Of a stretch of DNA of 64,000 nt, positions 8,136-16,243 are shown piece after piece. The stretch is from Novosphingobium sp. SG707. Lineage in GTDB: Bacteria; Pseudomonadota; Alphaproteobacteria; Sphingomonadales; Sphingomonadaceae. The translations under genes and the position numbers were made by a program. The notes beneath the pieces were generated by a model. The model saw nothing but the letters and a program-made list of their open reading frames with translations, was not told the origin of the DNA and did not search any database. The stretch is from positions 372,001-436,000 of the forward strand of contig NZ_JAAZQL010000002.1 in assembly GCF_012275515.1 (NCBI RefSeq), in the 5' to 3' direction. How positions within the stretch are numbered: position 1 is the first letter of the stretch; every line of letters starts with the position of its first letter.

Positions 8136-8836
8136 AACTGGGTCTGGAAGGGCGCCGCGCGCTGGTGACGGGCGGGTCGGCGGGGGTCGGGCTGGGCATC
8201 GCCAGGGCGCTGGCCGAAGAAGGTGTGGAACTGGTGTTGGCAGGGCGCCGCGCCGATGCGTTGGAGCGCGCGGCGGCTGAACTGGGCGGGGCGCAGACCG
8301 TCGCCATCGATCTGACCCGGCCCGATACAGCCAAAGCGCTGGCCGAGGCGGCGGGGGCGGTCGATATTCTCGTCAATTGTGCCGGTGCCTCGGCGCCGCT
8401 GGGCATCGGCGGGTCGGAGGAGGACTGGCAGGCGAGTTACCAGATCCGCGGCATCGGGCGACGCCAATTGATCGAGGCCTGCCTGCCGCATATGCGGGCG
8501 CAGAAATACGGGCGCATCTTCATGATCGGCGGCGGCTTCGAGGTGCAGCAGGTGGTCAACGCCGCCTCGGTCTTCAACGCGGCCAGCACGGTCTATGGCA
8601 AGAGCCTGAGCCACATGGTAGCGGCGGACGGGGTGACCGTGAACACCATCGCTTTGGGCTTTATCGTCAGCGAGCAGGGGCCTGCGCCCGTGCCGGTGTC
8701 CGCCATTCCTGCGGGCCATTATGGCGATCCTGCCGATGTGGGCGCGCTGGTGGCCTTTCTGGCCAGTCCGCGTGCCCGTTACATCACCGGCGAAGTTATC
8801 GCTGTCGATGGCGGCTTCCACCGTTTCGCATTCTAG
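8132..8836 (+). CDS. Short-chain dehydrogenase/reductase family protein, catalytic residues atypical
   Basis: The N-terminal Rossmann fold is clear: LVTGGSAGVGLGIARALAEEG at residues 11-31 holds the TGxxxGxG nucleotide motif, and NCAGAS near residue 82 is the NAG motif. The C-terminus VDGGFHRF is typical of classical SDRs. The catalytic part is not. By alignment to VTVNTIALGF, the usual YxxxK position reads ASVFN, and the usual serine strand reads MIGGGFE. The nearest Tyr and Lys are Tyr155 and Lys157, which are wrongly spaced. The protein may be inactive, use a different mechanism, or have shifted residues. It starts inside the TauD-type gene stop. Its TAG stop is formed by the junction with the MITE-like element, but the protein length (234 aa) is close to normal. 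Confidence 0.85.
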   Translation: MKLGLEGRRALVTGGSAGVGLGIARALAEEGVELVLAGRRADALERAAAELGGAQTVAIDLTRPDTAKALAEAAGAVDILVNCAGASAPLGIGGSEEDWQASYQIRGIGRRQLIEACLPHMRAQKYGRIFMIGGGFEVQQVVNAASVFNAASTVYGKSLSHMVAADGVTVNTIALGFIVSEQGPAPVPVSAIPAGHYGDPADVGALVAFLASPRARYITGEVIAVDGGFHRFAF

Positions 8837-9099
8837 GCCGTATACCCATAAACCACGCCTTCGAGGCGCCAAAATGGCGAAGAGATCGGGCGGAAGCGGC
8901 CGCAGGGAAGGCTGGTTGCCTTTCCAAGGACGCTTTTGTTCGAGATCGAAGCCATTTTGGCGTCGCTCCGCGATTTGACCCAACCGGCCCATTGCGGCGT
9001 CGGCTCGGCTCGAAATATCGACATATTCCCTCACCTCGCCTCCTTGCACTGGGCCGGTTGGCCTCAAACCTCGAAGGCGTAGTTTATGGGTATACGGCC
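8836..9099. mobile_element. 264-bp MITE-like element with TA target duplication
   Basis: The ends are 31-bp terminal inverted repeats (8836-8866 and 9069-9099) with one mismatch, beginning GGCCGTATACCCATAAA. TA dinucleotides flank both sides (8834-8835 and 9100-9101), as expected for an IS630/Tc1-mariner type insertion. Inside are two further perfect inverted repeats, 12 bp (8867-8878 with 8951-8962) and 11 bp (8980-8990 with 9051-9061), so the element can fold into a branched structure. It has no convincing coding sequence, so it would depend on a transposase in trans. It sits exactly between the convergent SDR and FAH-family genes. Confidence 0.85.
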
Positions 9100-10013
9100 T
9101 AATACCCGACCGCTTTGGCGCCCCAACGCCGAAGCGGTTGGCCCGGCCAACGGTCCTCCTCGGCGATGATGGGGTTGGCTATGCTGCCGATACCATCAAT
9201 GCGGCTGACCAGCAAAGAACCACCTGCCAGGGGGCGGCGCCCGGCGCCAGGCGCGGGGCGGGGCGAGCCGGACAGGATGATGTCCCCCGGCTCCAGCCCG
9301 AAAGCATGGCTGGCCTCCGAGACCAGCATGGCGATCGAATGGATCATCAGCGTGGTCGGCCCGGCCAGTTCAACGGTGCCGTCAATCTCCTGCGTGATGT
9401 GCAGCCCGTTGGGATCGGGGAGGTGGCTGGCGGGCACGATCCACGGCCCCAGCGGACAAAAGCTGGGAAAGCCCTTGCCGCGCCCCTGCTGGAAAAACAG
9501 CGGGCTTTGGCTGCTGTCGCCGAGCATGACTTCGGGCGCGGTGATGTCATTGGCGATGGTATAGCCAAAGACATGGTCCATCGCCTGTTCGGGGGCAATG
9601 CGGTGGCCTTTGCGGCCGATCACCACGGCCAGCTCCGTTTCGGCGACCACCACGCCTGCCTCATAGGGCAAGATGACGGGATCTGCCGGGCCGACAAGGC
9701 TGGACGCCGGTTTGAAGAACAGGATGGGGTCGATGGGACCACGCGGGGCCTCTCCAGCGGCAGAGCGATAGTTGGCGCCCACCCCTATGATCTTGGGCGG
9801 GCGCCCCAGCGGCGCCCCCAGCCTTTGCCCGGCCAGCGGCATAGCCGTGGCGGTCTGACAAAAGGCCGGGATTTCGGCGGCAACATCGGCCCAATCGGGC
9901 AAAATGGCCTCCACATCCCGTCCCCCGATCAGCGGGGCCAGCGCCACGATGCCGGCATCGAGCAACAGGCCCGGCACTTCCTCGCCGGGCGCACCAAATC
10001 GAACGATCCGCAT
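9099..10013 (-). CDS. Fumarylacetoacetate hydrolase family protein
   Basis: FAH-family enzymes hydrolyse or isomerise acylpyruvates and ring-cleavage products; HpaG of the homoprotocatechuate pathway and fumarylpyruvate hydrolases belong here. Typical elements in the 304-residue protein are KIIGVGANYRSAAGE, FFKPASSLVGP, the metal-binding ETELAVVIGRKG and HVFGYTIANDITA, then GDIILSGSP and a final IGSIANPI. The start was set at the ATG at 10013 (MRIVRFG), the usual family N-terminus; the 24 residues before it are Pro-rich and uncharacteristic. It follows the second TauD-type gene by 40 bases on the same strand, suggesting one operon. The TAG stop spans the border of the MITE-like element. Confidence 0.88.
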   Translation of the reverse strand: MRIVRFGAPGEEVPGLLLDAGIVALAPLIGGRDVEAILPDWADVAAEIPAFCQTATAMPLAGQRLGAPLGRPPKIIGVGANYRSAAGEAPRGPIDPILFFKPASSLVGPADPVILPYEAGVVVAETELAVVIGRKGHRIAPEQAMDHVFGYTIANDITAPEVMLGDSSQSPLFFQQGRGKGFPSFCPLGPWIVPASHLPDPNGLHITQEIDGTVELAGPTTLMIHSIAMLVSEASHAFGLEPGDIILSGSPRPAPGAGRRPLAGGSLLVSRIDGIGSIANPIIAEEDRWPGQPLRRWGAKAVGY

Positions 10014-10053
10014 CGCATTCACCTTGGTTCTGGTTTGTGGGGGAGGGGAGGCT

Positions 10054-11067
10054 TTATCCGGCGCCGGATACGGCCACGTCGGCAAAGCCTGCGCGCGTAA
10101 AGCGGCCCAGACGTTCGGGCAGCACCATATCGTCGAGATTGAGCCACAGCCGGAGCATCAGCCGCCACAGCGATGGATCATCGTAATCCTCATAGGCGGT
10201 GCGCGCATGCATCACCGCGTAATTGTTGACGAATTGCATGTCGCCGGTTTCCAGCTCCATATCGACGCGGTATTCCGGCTTTTCCAGCAAGGTTTGCAAC
10301 AGGTCGATGGCTTCGGCCTCCAGCGCGGTGGGTGTTTCGCCGCGCTTGCGCATCGCCGCCTCGATCCCGCGCCGCCCGAAGAAGACGCAAAGCTTGCCAT
10401 CGGCCACGCCAAAGTTGGGCACGCGATAGCTGGTCGTAGCGTTGGGATCATCGCCTTCGCCGCGATAGTCGAGGTGAAAGCCGCGGTAAAACACCGGCAG
10501 CAGGTCGGGGCGCGTCGCCAACAGCTCGTTATAGACCGCCGGGATGTTGACGATGGAACTGGCGCCGCCCGACTTTGCCTTGCGCACGCAGAGCAGGCCG
10601 ACGACATCGGCCAGGTCATTGTGCGGTTCCTGATGGCGCCGGTCCTGATAACCGCGCACGCGCCCGGTCGACGCGTCAAGGCCATGAAAAGTGACATGCG
10701 AAAGCAGGGCGCCCGCCGCGTTCTGCCCGATGCCCGTGCCCAGATAAAGGCCAAGGCCCCAATAGATGATTTCCAGCTCGGCCACGCTGAAACGCTCGAC
10801 CGGTAGCTTGCGGACCAGCGCAAAGCGGATGCCTTCGATCAGTTCCTTGCGGATCGCGGCCAGCTTGACGCTGAAAAGGGGGAGGGTGAACTGCTCACGA
10901 CTGAATTGGCCCACGCCAAGGCCCAGTTTTTGAACGGCGCGCAAGGCTTGCTCGATTTCGTCAGCCTCTTCGGGTGTAATCCTCCAGATCCACCCGTCTC
11001 CCTTGAAGTCCCCGGGCCCCCACAATGCACGCCCGGTGATCGGAGTGCACAGCATTTCGTCGGCCAT
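10054..11067 (-). CDS. TauD/TfdA family dioxygenase
   Basis: This is a second, distinct member of the Fe(II)/2-oxoglutarate oxygenase superfamily, 337 residues, longer than the one at 7260. The metal-binding HxD motif is in HQEPHNDLADVVGLLC (His149, Asp151). The distal His is probably in NNYAVMHART, with the co-substrate Arg in WRLMLRLWL near the C-terminus. GGASSIVNIPAVYNELL is also typical of TauD-like proteins. The ATG at 11067 follows GGGAG eight bases upstream; a GTG five codons earlier would begin inside that site. It is the first gene of a - strand unit with the FAH-family gene and is divergent from the MFS symporter gene. The substrate is unknown. Confidence 0.87.
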   Translation of the reverse strand: MADEMLCTPITGRALWGPGDFKGDGWIWRITPEEADEIEQALRAVQKLGLGVGQFSREQFTLPLFSVKLAAIRKELIEGIRFALVRKLPVERFSVAELEIIYWGLGLYLGTGIGQNAAGALLSHVTFHGLDASTGRVRGYQDRRHQEPHNDLADVVGLLCVRKAKSGGASSIVNIPAVYNELLATRPDLLPVFYRGFHLDYRGEGDDPNATTSYRVPNFGVADGKLCVFFGRRGIEAAMRKRGETPTALEAEAIDLLQTLLEKPEYRVDMELETGDMQFVNNYAVMHARTAYEDYDDPSLWRLMLRLWLNLDDMVLPERLGRFTRAGFADVAVSGAG

Positions 11068-11088
11068 CTGGCTTGCTCCCACAATTTT

Positions 11089-11110
11089 TGATGGCTTCCG
11101 ACTGCCATCA
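11089..11110. promoter_or_regulatory. Inverted repeat in divergent promoter region
   Basis: TGATGGC and GCCATCA form a 7-bp perfect inverted repeat with an 8-base spacer. It lies just upstream of the TauD-type gene at 11067, in the 255-base region shared with the divergent MFS symporter gene. This is a plausible repressor or activator site for one or both units; the protein that binds is unknown. Nothing else of note was seen in this intergenic region. Confidence 0.4.
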
Positions 11111-11322
11111 TGGACGCAGGGCTGGGAAATACCGGATGACGAAGGGGCTATCGCACGCGGCGATGTGGCGGGGGGCTGTGGCGGACACCAGGGCCATCGC
11201 CACAGCTTATACAGCTATCGCATTTTGGCATTTTGTCGATCCTTCCGAAAATGCGAGGTCGGTAGCGACGCAAATGGCGCACCACGGCGGCAAACCGCCC
11301 GGGTCTGGGGAGAGAAGCTGGA

Positions 11323-12717
11323 ATGAACGTGACATCGGTTCGCGAAACGGGCGGCGATGACCACCGGCAAGGCACTGCAGCGCCCTATGGCGCGCATCCC
11401 GTGGCGCCTGCCTCTCCCCCCCTTGTTAAGGTTGTGGCCGGGGCCTCTATCGGCACGGTGATCGAATATTACGATTTCGGCATCTATTCCTCGATGGCGG
11501 TGCAGATCGGCGTACATTTCTTTCCGCCGCAGGATGCCAAAACTGGCGTCATTCTGGCGGTGGGGTCCACGGGGCTGGCCTTTCTGGTGCGGCCCTTGGG
11601 CGGCATGCTGTTTGGCATCCTGTCCGACACGGTGGGGCGCAAGTTCACCTTCATGGTGACGCTGATCCTGATGAGCCTTGCCACCATCCTCATGGGCGTC
11701 GTACCGCCTTATGCGGCGATTGGCATGGCCGCGCCGCTGATCATTCTGGGCCTGCGCATTGTTCAGGGGCTGGCGGTCGGCGGGGAATATGCGGCGGCCT
11801 CAACCTATGTGGTGGAACATGCGCCGGACGCTCGGCGCGGCTTCTACACCGGCTGGCTGGGTGCCATGACCAGCGTTTCGCTGCTGCTCTCGCTGGTCGC
11901 GGTCAGCGTCACCTCGCGGGTTTTCGGCCCGAAGGCTTTCAATGACTATGCTTGGCGCATTCCCTTCCTGTTTGCGGCGGTAATGCTGGTTTTCGCGTTG
12001 TTCGTGCGGTCCCAGCTTAAAGAATCGCCGATCTTCCTTCACCTCAAGGCGAAGATGGGCGTGGCCAAGTCGCCCCTGCGCGACGTGCTGACCAACAAAC
12101 AGGCGTTGGGTGATTGCATGGCGGTGGCCTTTGGCATCTGCACGCCGCAAATCACCGCAGGGCTGACCGGGTCGATGTTCACGCTCTATTCGCTCCAGAC
12201 GCTGGCCCATGTGGATACCGGTTATGCCACTCTGGTGGTTGCCTTTGGCAGCCTGTTCGGCTCGCTGGCCACGGTCTGTTTCGGGGCTCTGTCGGATCGG
12301 CTGGGCCGCCGCCGGGTTCAGATCTGCGGCATGCTGGCGGGCGTGGTCCTGTTTTATCCGATCTATGTCATGCTGGTTGATGCCGCGCGCGCCGGACGGA
12401 TCGATCTGTGGTTCTGGGCCTGTGCGATGCAATTGCCCGGCGCGATGATTGTGGGCCCCGGCTTTGCCGCCATGACCGAGGCCTTTCCCGCCCGGCGCCG
12501 CGCGACATCGGTGGCGCTGGCCTTTTCCGTCGGCGGGGTGATTGGCGGCTTTTCGCCCGGCGCCGCCCTGTTGCTGTCCAGCCTGACGCCCAGCGGCATG
12601 GGCGGCATCCTGTGGCCCATCGCGGTGTTGGCCTTGGGCGGCGCGATTTACTGGCGCTGGATCCCCGATCGCAGCGGCCAGCGCATGTGGGACGACGTAC
12701 TCGAAGGAAACAAGTGA
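11323..12717 (+). CDS. MFS transporter, metabolite:H+ symporter type
   Basis: This is a proton-coupled inner-membrane importer of the MHS branch of the major facilitator superfamily, which carries organic acids, osmolytes and aromatic acids. The 464-residue protein has about twelve hydrophobic segments after a 35-residue hydrophilic start. Family motifs are GASIGTVIEYYDFGIYSS at residues 40-57, RPLGGMLFGILSDTVGRK between helices 2 and 3, and RIVQGLAVGGEYA in helix 4, with a second loop motif SDRLGRRR. It lies between the dioxygenase genes and a TonB receptor gene, so import of the substrate handled by this region is the likely role. Confidence 0.9.
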   Translation: MNVTSVRETGGDDHRQGTAAPYGAHPVAPASPPLVKVVAGASIGTVIEYYDFGIYSSMAVQIGVHFFPPQDAKTGVILAVGSTGLAFLVRPLGGMLFGILSDTVGRKFTFMVTLILMSLATILMGVVPPYAAIGMAAPLIILGLRIVQGLAVGGEYAAASTYVVEHAPDARRGFYTGWLGAMTSVSLLLSLVAVSVTSRVFGPKAFNDYAWRIPFLFAAVMLVFALFVRSQLKESPIFLHLKAKMGVAKSPLRDVLTNKQALGDCMAVAFGICTPQITAGLTGSMFTLYSLQTLAHVDTGYATLVVAFGSLFGSLATVCFGALSDRLGRRRVQICGMLAGVVLFYPIYVMLVDAARAGRIDLWFWACAMQLPGAMIVGPGFAAMTEAFPARRRATSVALAFSVGGVIGGFSPGAALLLSSLTPSGMGGILWPIAVLALGGAIYWRWIPDRSGQRMWDDVLEGNK

Positions 12718-12890
12718 GATGGAGCGCATTGGAATTGCCGATGCCGGTGCCCATGCATCGGCTGCTTGCCCGGCAGATGGGGGCAAGCCGGGGATTTACG
12801 CCGTTTGAGTTGAGTAACCCGCGGCCACGGATCGGCCGCCCGATAATGCCAGACATAAGAAAACTGGCGGATTTGCAGGGGAGAAAATCG

Positions 12891-15824
12891 ATGACACGAA
12901 ACACCACGCTTCGCGGGGCTCGCCGCCTTGCGCTTTCCACATCGCTGCTGGCACTGGCCCTTGCCGCCGCTCCCGCCATGGCCGCCGACGAAGCGCCCAA
13001 GGCCGATGACGATGCGCCTTCCATCATCGTCACGGGCAGCCGTGTCTCGCGTCAGGGTTTTGTCTCGCCGACGCCGGTCACGGTTGTGGGCGGCGAACAG
13101 GTTGAGCATCAGGCCGCAGTGCGCATCACCGATGTTCTCAACACTTTGCCAGCGCTGCGCCAGACCACTTCACCCTCAACCGTTTCGCAGCAGCAGGGCG
13201 GCAATTATGTGCAATTGCGCGGGCTGGGTTCGGTACGCACGCTGGTGCTGGTGGACAATCAGCGTTTCGTTGCCACGACGGTGAACAATCTGGTCGACGT
13301 GAACCTGATCCCGACCAGTCTGATCGAGCGCATCGAGGTGGTGACGGGCGGCGCCTCGGCCGCCTGGGGGTCGGATGCGGTTGCGGGCGTTTCCAATTTC
13401 ATCCTCAAGAAAAACCTGCAGGGCCTGACCGGAACGGCGCAATATGGCCAATCGACCCATGGCGATTCCCGCGAATATGCCTTCTCGCTGGCCGGTGGCA
13501 GTGATTTTGCCAATGGCAAAGGCCATGTCCAATTGGCCGGCGAACTCAGCAAATCCTATGACTACCTTTATGGCACCAGCCGCGGTTGGGCATCGCAGGG
13601 TTGGGGCTATGTGGTCGGCCCCACGGCCAATCCTGCGGCGGGCGCTGGGCGTTATCTGCGCTCGGGCACGACCTCGCCCATTCTGGCGCCCGGCGGCACG
13701 GTCATTTCCGGCGCTGGCGGTCTGCTGCCGGTCGGCAATCCATTACGGGGAATCCAGTTTGGTGCGAATGGCGCTGTTCTGCCGTTTGCCTATGGTACCG
13801 ACGCGCTGGGCAATCCCATCCAGAACAACGCCAACCTTCAGGTCGGCGGGCAGGGGGTGAACCCCGGTATCACGCAGGCCATGAACAGCCCGCTCCAGCG
13901 CGGCACGCTCTATGGCACGCTGGATTATGACCTCGGCAGCGACGTGCATTTTTCGGCGCAGGCGTCCTATGGCCGCACCAAGTCGTCCACCAATGCCTTG
14001 GACGTGTTTTCGCCCAACGCGGGCCTTGGGATCAACATCCTGACGACCAATCCTTATGTCCCCGCAGCCTTGCTGGCGATTACCCCGGCGGGCACGGCGT
14101 CTTACAACATCGGCCGTTTCAACAGTGAGCTGGGGCGCACCACGCTGACGGCGGACAACCAGACGTGGCGCATCGTGGGCGGCTTCAACGGCAAATTCGG
14201 CACGAGCTGGAAATGGAATGTGGCCGCCGGTTACGGGCGCACCGATAACCATTCGCAAATCGTCAATCACCTGATTTCGGCCAATTGGAAAGCGGCGCAG
14301 GATGCCGTGCTTGGCCCGAACAACACCATCATCTGCCGCATCAATTCCACCAACCCCGCCGATGTGGCCATGACCTCGAACCCGTCCTATGCGGGCTTTG
14401 GCGCCGGGGGCGGTTGCGTTCCGGTGAATGTGTTCGGGACCAATTCGATCTCCAGCGCGGCGGCGGCCTATGTGATGGGCACACAGACCTTCGACTTCCA
14501 CACGGGGCAAACCTTTGCCGATGCCTCATTGAGCGGCGAGCCGTTCTCGACCTGGGCAGGGCCGGTGGCCATGTCGAGCGGCATTGAGATCCGCCGCGAA
14601 TCCCTCGTCGGCAACAGTGACCCGATCTCGAACCAATCGACCGCAACATTCCCCTCGGGCGGTTTCAATTACGGGAACCCCAAGCCGATCAACGGCCATT
14701 ATGATGTAAAGGAGGGCTTTGTCGAAGCCGCCGTGCCGTTGCTGCAATCGCATGGCACGGATGCCATCGCGCTGAACGGTGCCGTCCGCCTGACCGATTA
14801 CAGCACCAGCGGAACCGTCACCACATGGAAGGTGGGCGGCACCGTCAAGCCGATCGAAGGGGTGATGTTCCGCGTGACCCGCTCGCGCGATATCCGCGCG
14901 CCCAACATCAACGAATTGTTCCTCTCCACCCAGACCTTTGTCGAAGGTGTGACGGATTATGGCAATGGCAATGCTTCGGTGCAGGCTGTGCGGCTGGTGC
15001 AGGGCAATGCCGCGCTCAAGCCGGAACGGGCCGATACGTTTACCGCTGGCGTCACGCTTCAGCCTGCGGTCATTCCGGGGCTGCGCATTGCCCTTGATTA
15101 TTATGACATCAAGGTCGGCGGGGTGATCGGTTCGCTGACCGCCCAGCAGATCCTGAACTTCTGCTATGGTCAGGGCGGCTTTAACAAGGACACCAGCTAT
15201 TGCAATTATGTGAACCGCAATGCGGATGGCTCCTTGAAGAACATCATTGCCACCAATTTCAACCTCCAGAGGCTGAAGACGCGCGGGCTCGATGTGGAGG
15301 TCGCTTATAACCGGGCGCTGGGTAGCGGGCGGATCGGATTTCGTTTTCTGGGCAATGCGCTCAATGCCATGATTATCGATCAGGGCACCGGGCTTGCCAG
15401 CGCAGTCGTGGATCGCGCGGGCGAAGTTTCCCAAAACGGTTTCAACGGCGTCCCCAATGGCAGCCCCAAGTGGCGCCATACTTTCAACGTCAACTATTCG
15501 CGCGGGCCGCTCGATCTGTTTGGGCAATGGCGCTATGTCGGCCCCGGTGTTTATGATGTGACGGCGCAAACGACCACGCCCGGTGTTGCGAATTACATTG
15601 AGAACAACAGCATCGCGTCGGTTTCCTATTTCGATCTGGCGGTGTCCTATAAAATCATCTCGACGGCCGGAAAAAAGGTGGAACTGTTCCTGCGTGGCGA
15701 TAATATTTTGGACAAGTCTCCACCGATTGTTGTTCAGGGAGGTATCAACCCCATCGCCAATTCGGGAAGCTTCTATGATCTGGTCGGTGCCCGTGTCACG
15801 GGAGGTGTCCGCTTCAGCTACTGA
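12891..15824 (+). CDS. TonB-dependent receptor
   Basis: This is an outer-membrane gated beta-barrel that takes up a scarce or bulky substrate using energy from TonB-ExbBD. The 977-residue protein starts with a signal peptide (RRLALSTSLLALALAAAPAMA, cleavage before ADEAP). Next come a TonB-box-like SIIVTGSRVSRQGF, a plug domain containing RGLGSVRTLVLVDNQRF and VTGGASAAWGSDAVAGVSNFI, then a long barrel. It ends in an aromatic residue (GGVRFSY), as usual for assembly by Bam. The start at 12891 follows AGGGGAG; the frame is open for 161 more codons upstream, but that part overlaps the MFS gene. It lies 173 bases after the symporter gene and ends at a strong terminator. Confidence 0.93.
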   Translation: MTRNTTLRGARRLALSTSLLALALAAAPAMAADEAPKADDDAPSIIVTGSRVSRQGFVSPTPVTVVGGEQVEHQAAVRITDVLNTLPALRQTTSPSTVSQQQGGNYVQLRGLGSVRTLVLVDNQRFVATTVNNLVDVNLIPTSLIERIEVVTGGASAAWGSDAVAGVSNFILKKNLQGLTGTAQYGQSTHGDSREYAFSLAGGSDFANGKGHVQLAGELSKSYDYLYGTSRGWASQGWGYVVGPTANPAAGAGRYLRSGTTSPILAPGGTVISGAGGLLPVGNPLRGIQFGANGAVLPFAYGTDALGNPIQNNANLQVGGQGVNPGITQAMNSPLQRGTLYGTLDYDLGSDVHFSAQASYGRTKSSTNALDVFSPNAGLGINILTTNPYVPAALLAITPAGTASYNIGRFNSELGRTTLTADNQTWRIVGGFNGKFGTSWKWNVAAGYGRTDNHSQIVNHLISANWKAAQDAVLGPNNTIICRINSTNPADVAMTSNPSYAGFGAGGGCVPVNVFGTNSISSAAAAYVMGTQTFDFHTGQTFADASLSGEPFSTWAGPVAMSSGIEIRRESLVGNSDPISNQSTATFPSGGFNYGNPKPINGHYDVKEGFVEAAVPLLQSHGTDAIALNGAVRLTDYSTSGTVTTWKVGGTVKPIEGVMFRVTRSRDIRAPNINELFLSTQTFVEGVTDYGNGNASVQAVRLVQGNAALKPERADTFTAGVTLQPAVIPGLRIALDYYDIKVGGVIGSLTAQQILNFCYGQGGFNKDTSYCNYVNRNADGSLKNIIATNFNLQRLKTRGLDVEVAYNRALGSGRIGFRFLGNALNAMIIDQGTGLASAVVDRAGEVSQNGFNGVPNGSPKWRHTFNVNYSRGPLDLFGQWRYVGPGVYDVTAQTTTPGVANYIENNSIASVSYFDLAVSYKIISTAGKKVELFLRGDNILDKSPPIVVQGGINPIANSGSFYDLVGARVTGGVRFSY

Positions 15825-15859
15825 TCCCGCCTTGCCTTGGACATGAGCCGGAAGATGCT

Positions 15860-15898
15860 CCCGGTCCGCCATCACAGGCGGACCGGGGCTTCGTTTTA
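15860..15898 (+). terminator. Intrinsic terminator of TonB receptor gene
   Basis: An 11-bp perfect GC-rich stem (15860-15870 with 15877-15887, loop ATCACA) is followed by GCTTCGTTTT. It lies 36 bases after the receptor stop codon. Confidence 0.85.
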
Positions 15899-16243
15899 CT
15901 CTATTTTGCCAAACTGCGGCCGGGTGGTGAATTCAAGAAAAGCTTGCGCCAGATGCTTGCCGATGGGGTTGCCGAAATCGCGGCGGGGAGGGCGCGTTGT
16001 ACATTTGCAGGCAACGCCCCGTTTCCCGGATCAGAAATCATGGACCAATGCGCCACCGCGCATCACCGCCTGCGCGCGAATGTCTGCGCCCATATGACGG
16101 TCTGTTCCAGCCTGGGGCCTTCAGGATTGCCAGTTGGAATGTGAATGGACGACGTCTTCCGACAAGGCCAATTCGCCGTGGGAATATTGCTCTTGCGGCG
16201 GCAATCCCGCCGCCATGGACGCCAACCTCGCTGCAATTCATGA
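15899..16243. other. Gene-free stretch, possible gene debris
   Basis: No complete gene is visible. On the - strand a short frame ending near 15898 reads FGNPIGKHLAQAFLEF, then TTRPQFGKIE and stop, which looks like the last residues of a real protein. The frame closes a few dozen codons upstream and does not continue convincingly. It may be the tail of a lost or frameshifted gene, but I cannot name the family. Confidence 0.3.

Noticed and set aside
12408..12890. Upstream in-frame extension of the TonB receptor gene
   Set aside because: The extension overlaps the MFS gene and would bury the signal peptide. AGGGGAG before the ATG at 12891 marks the start.
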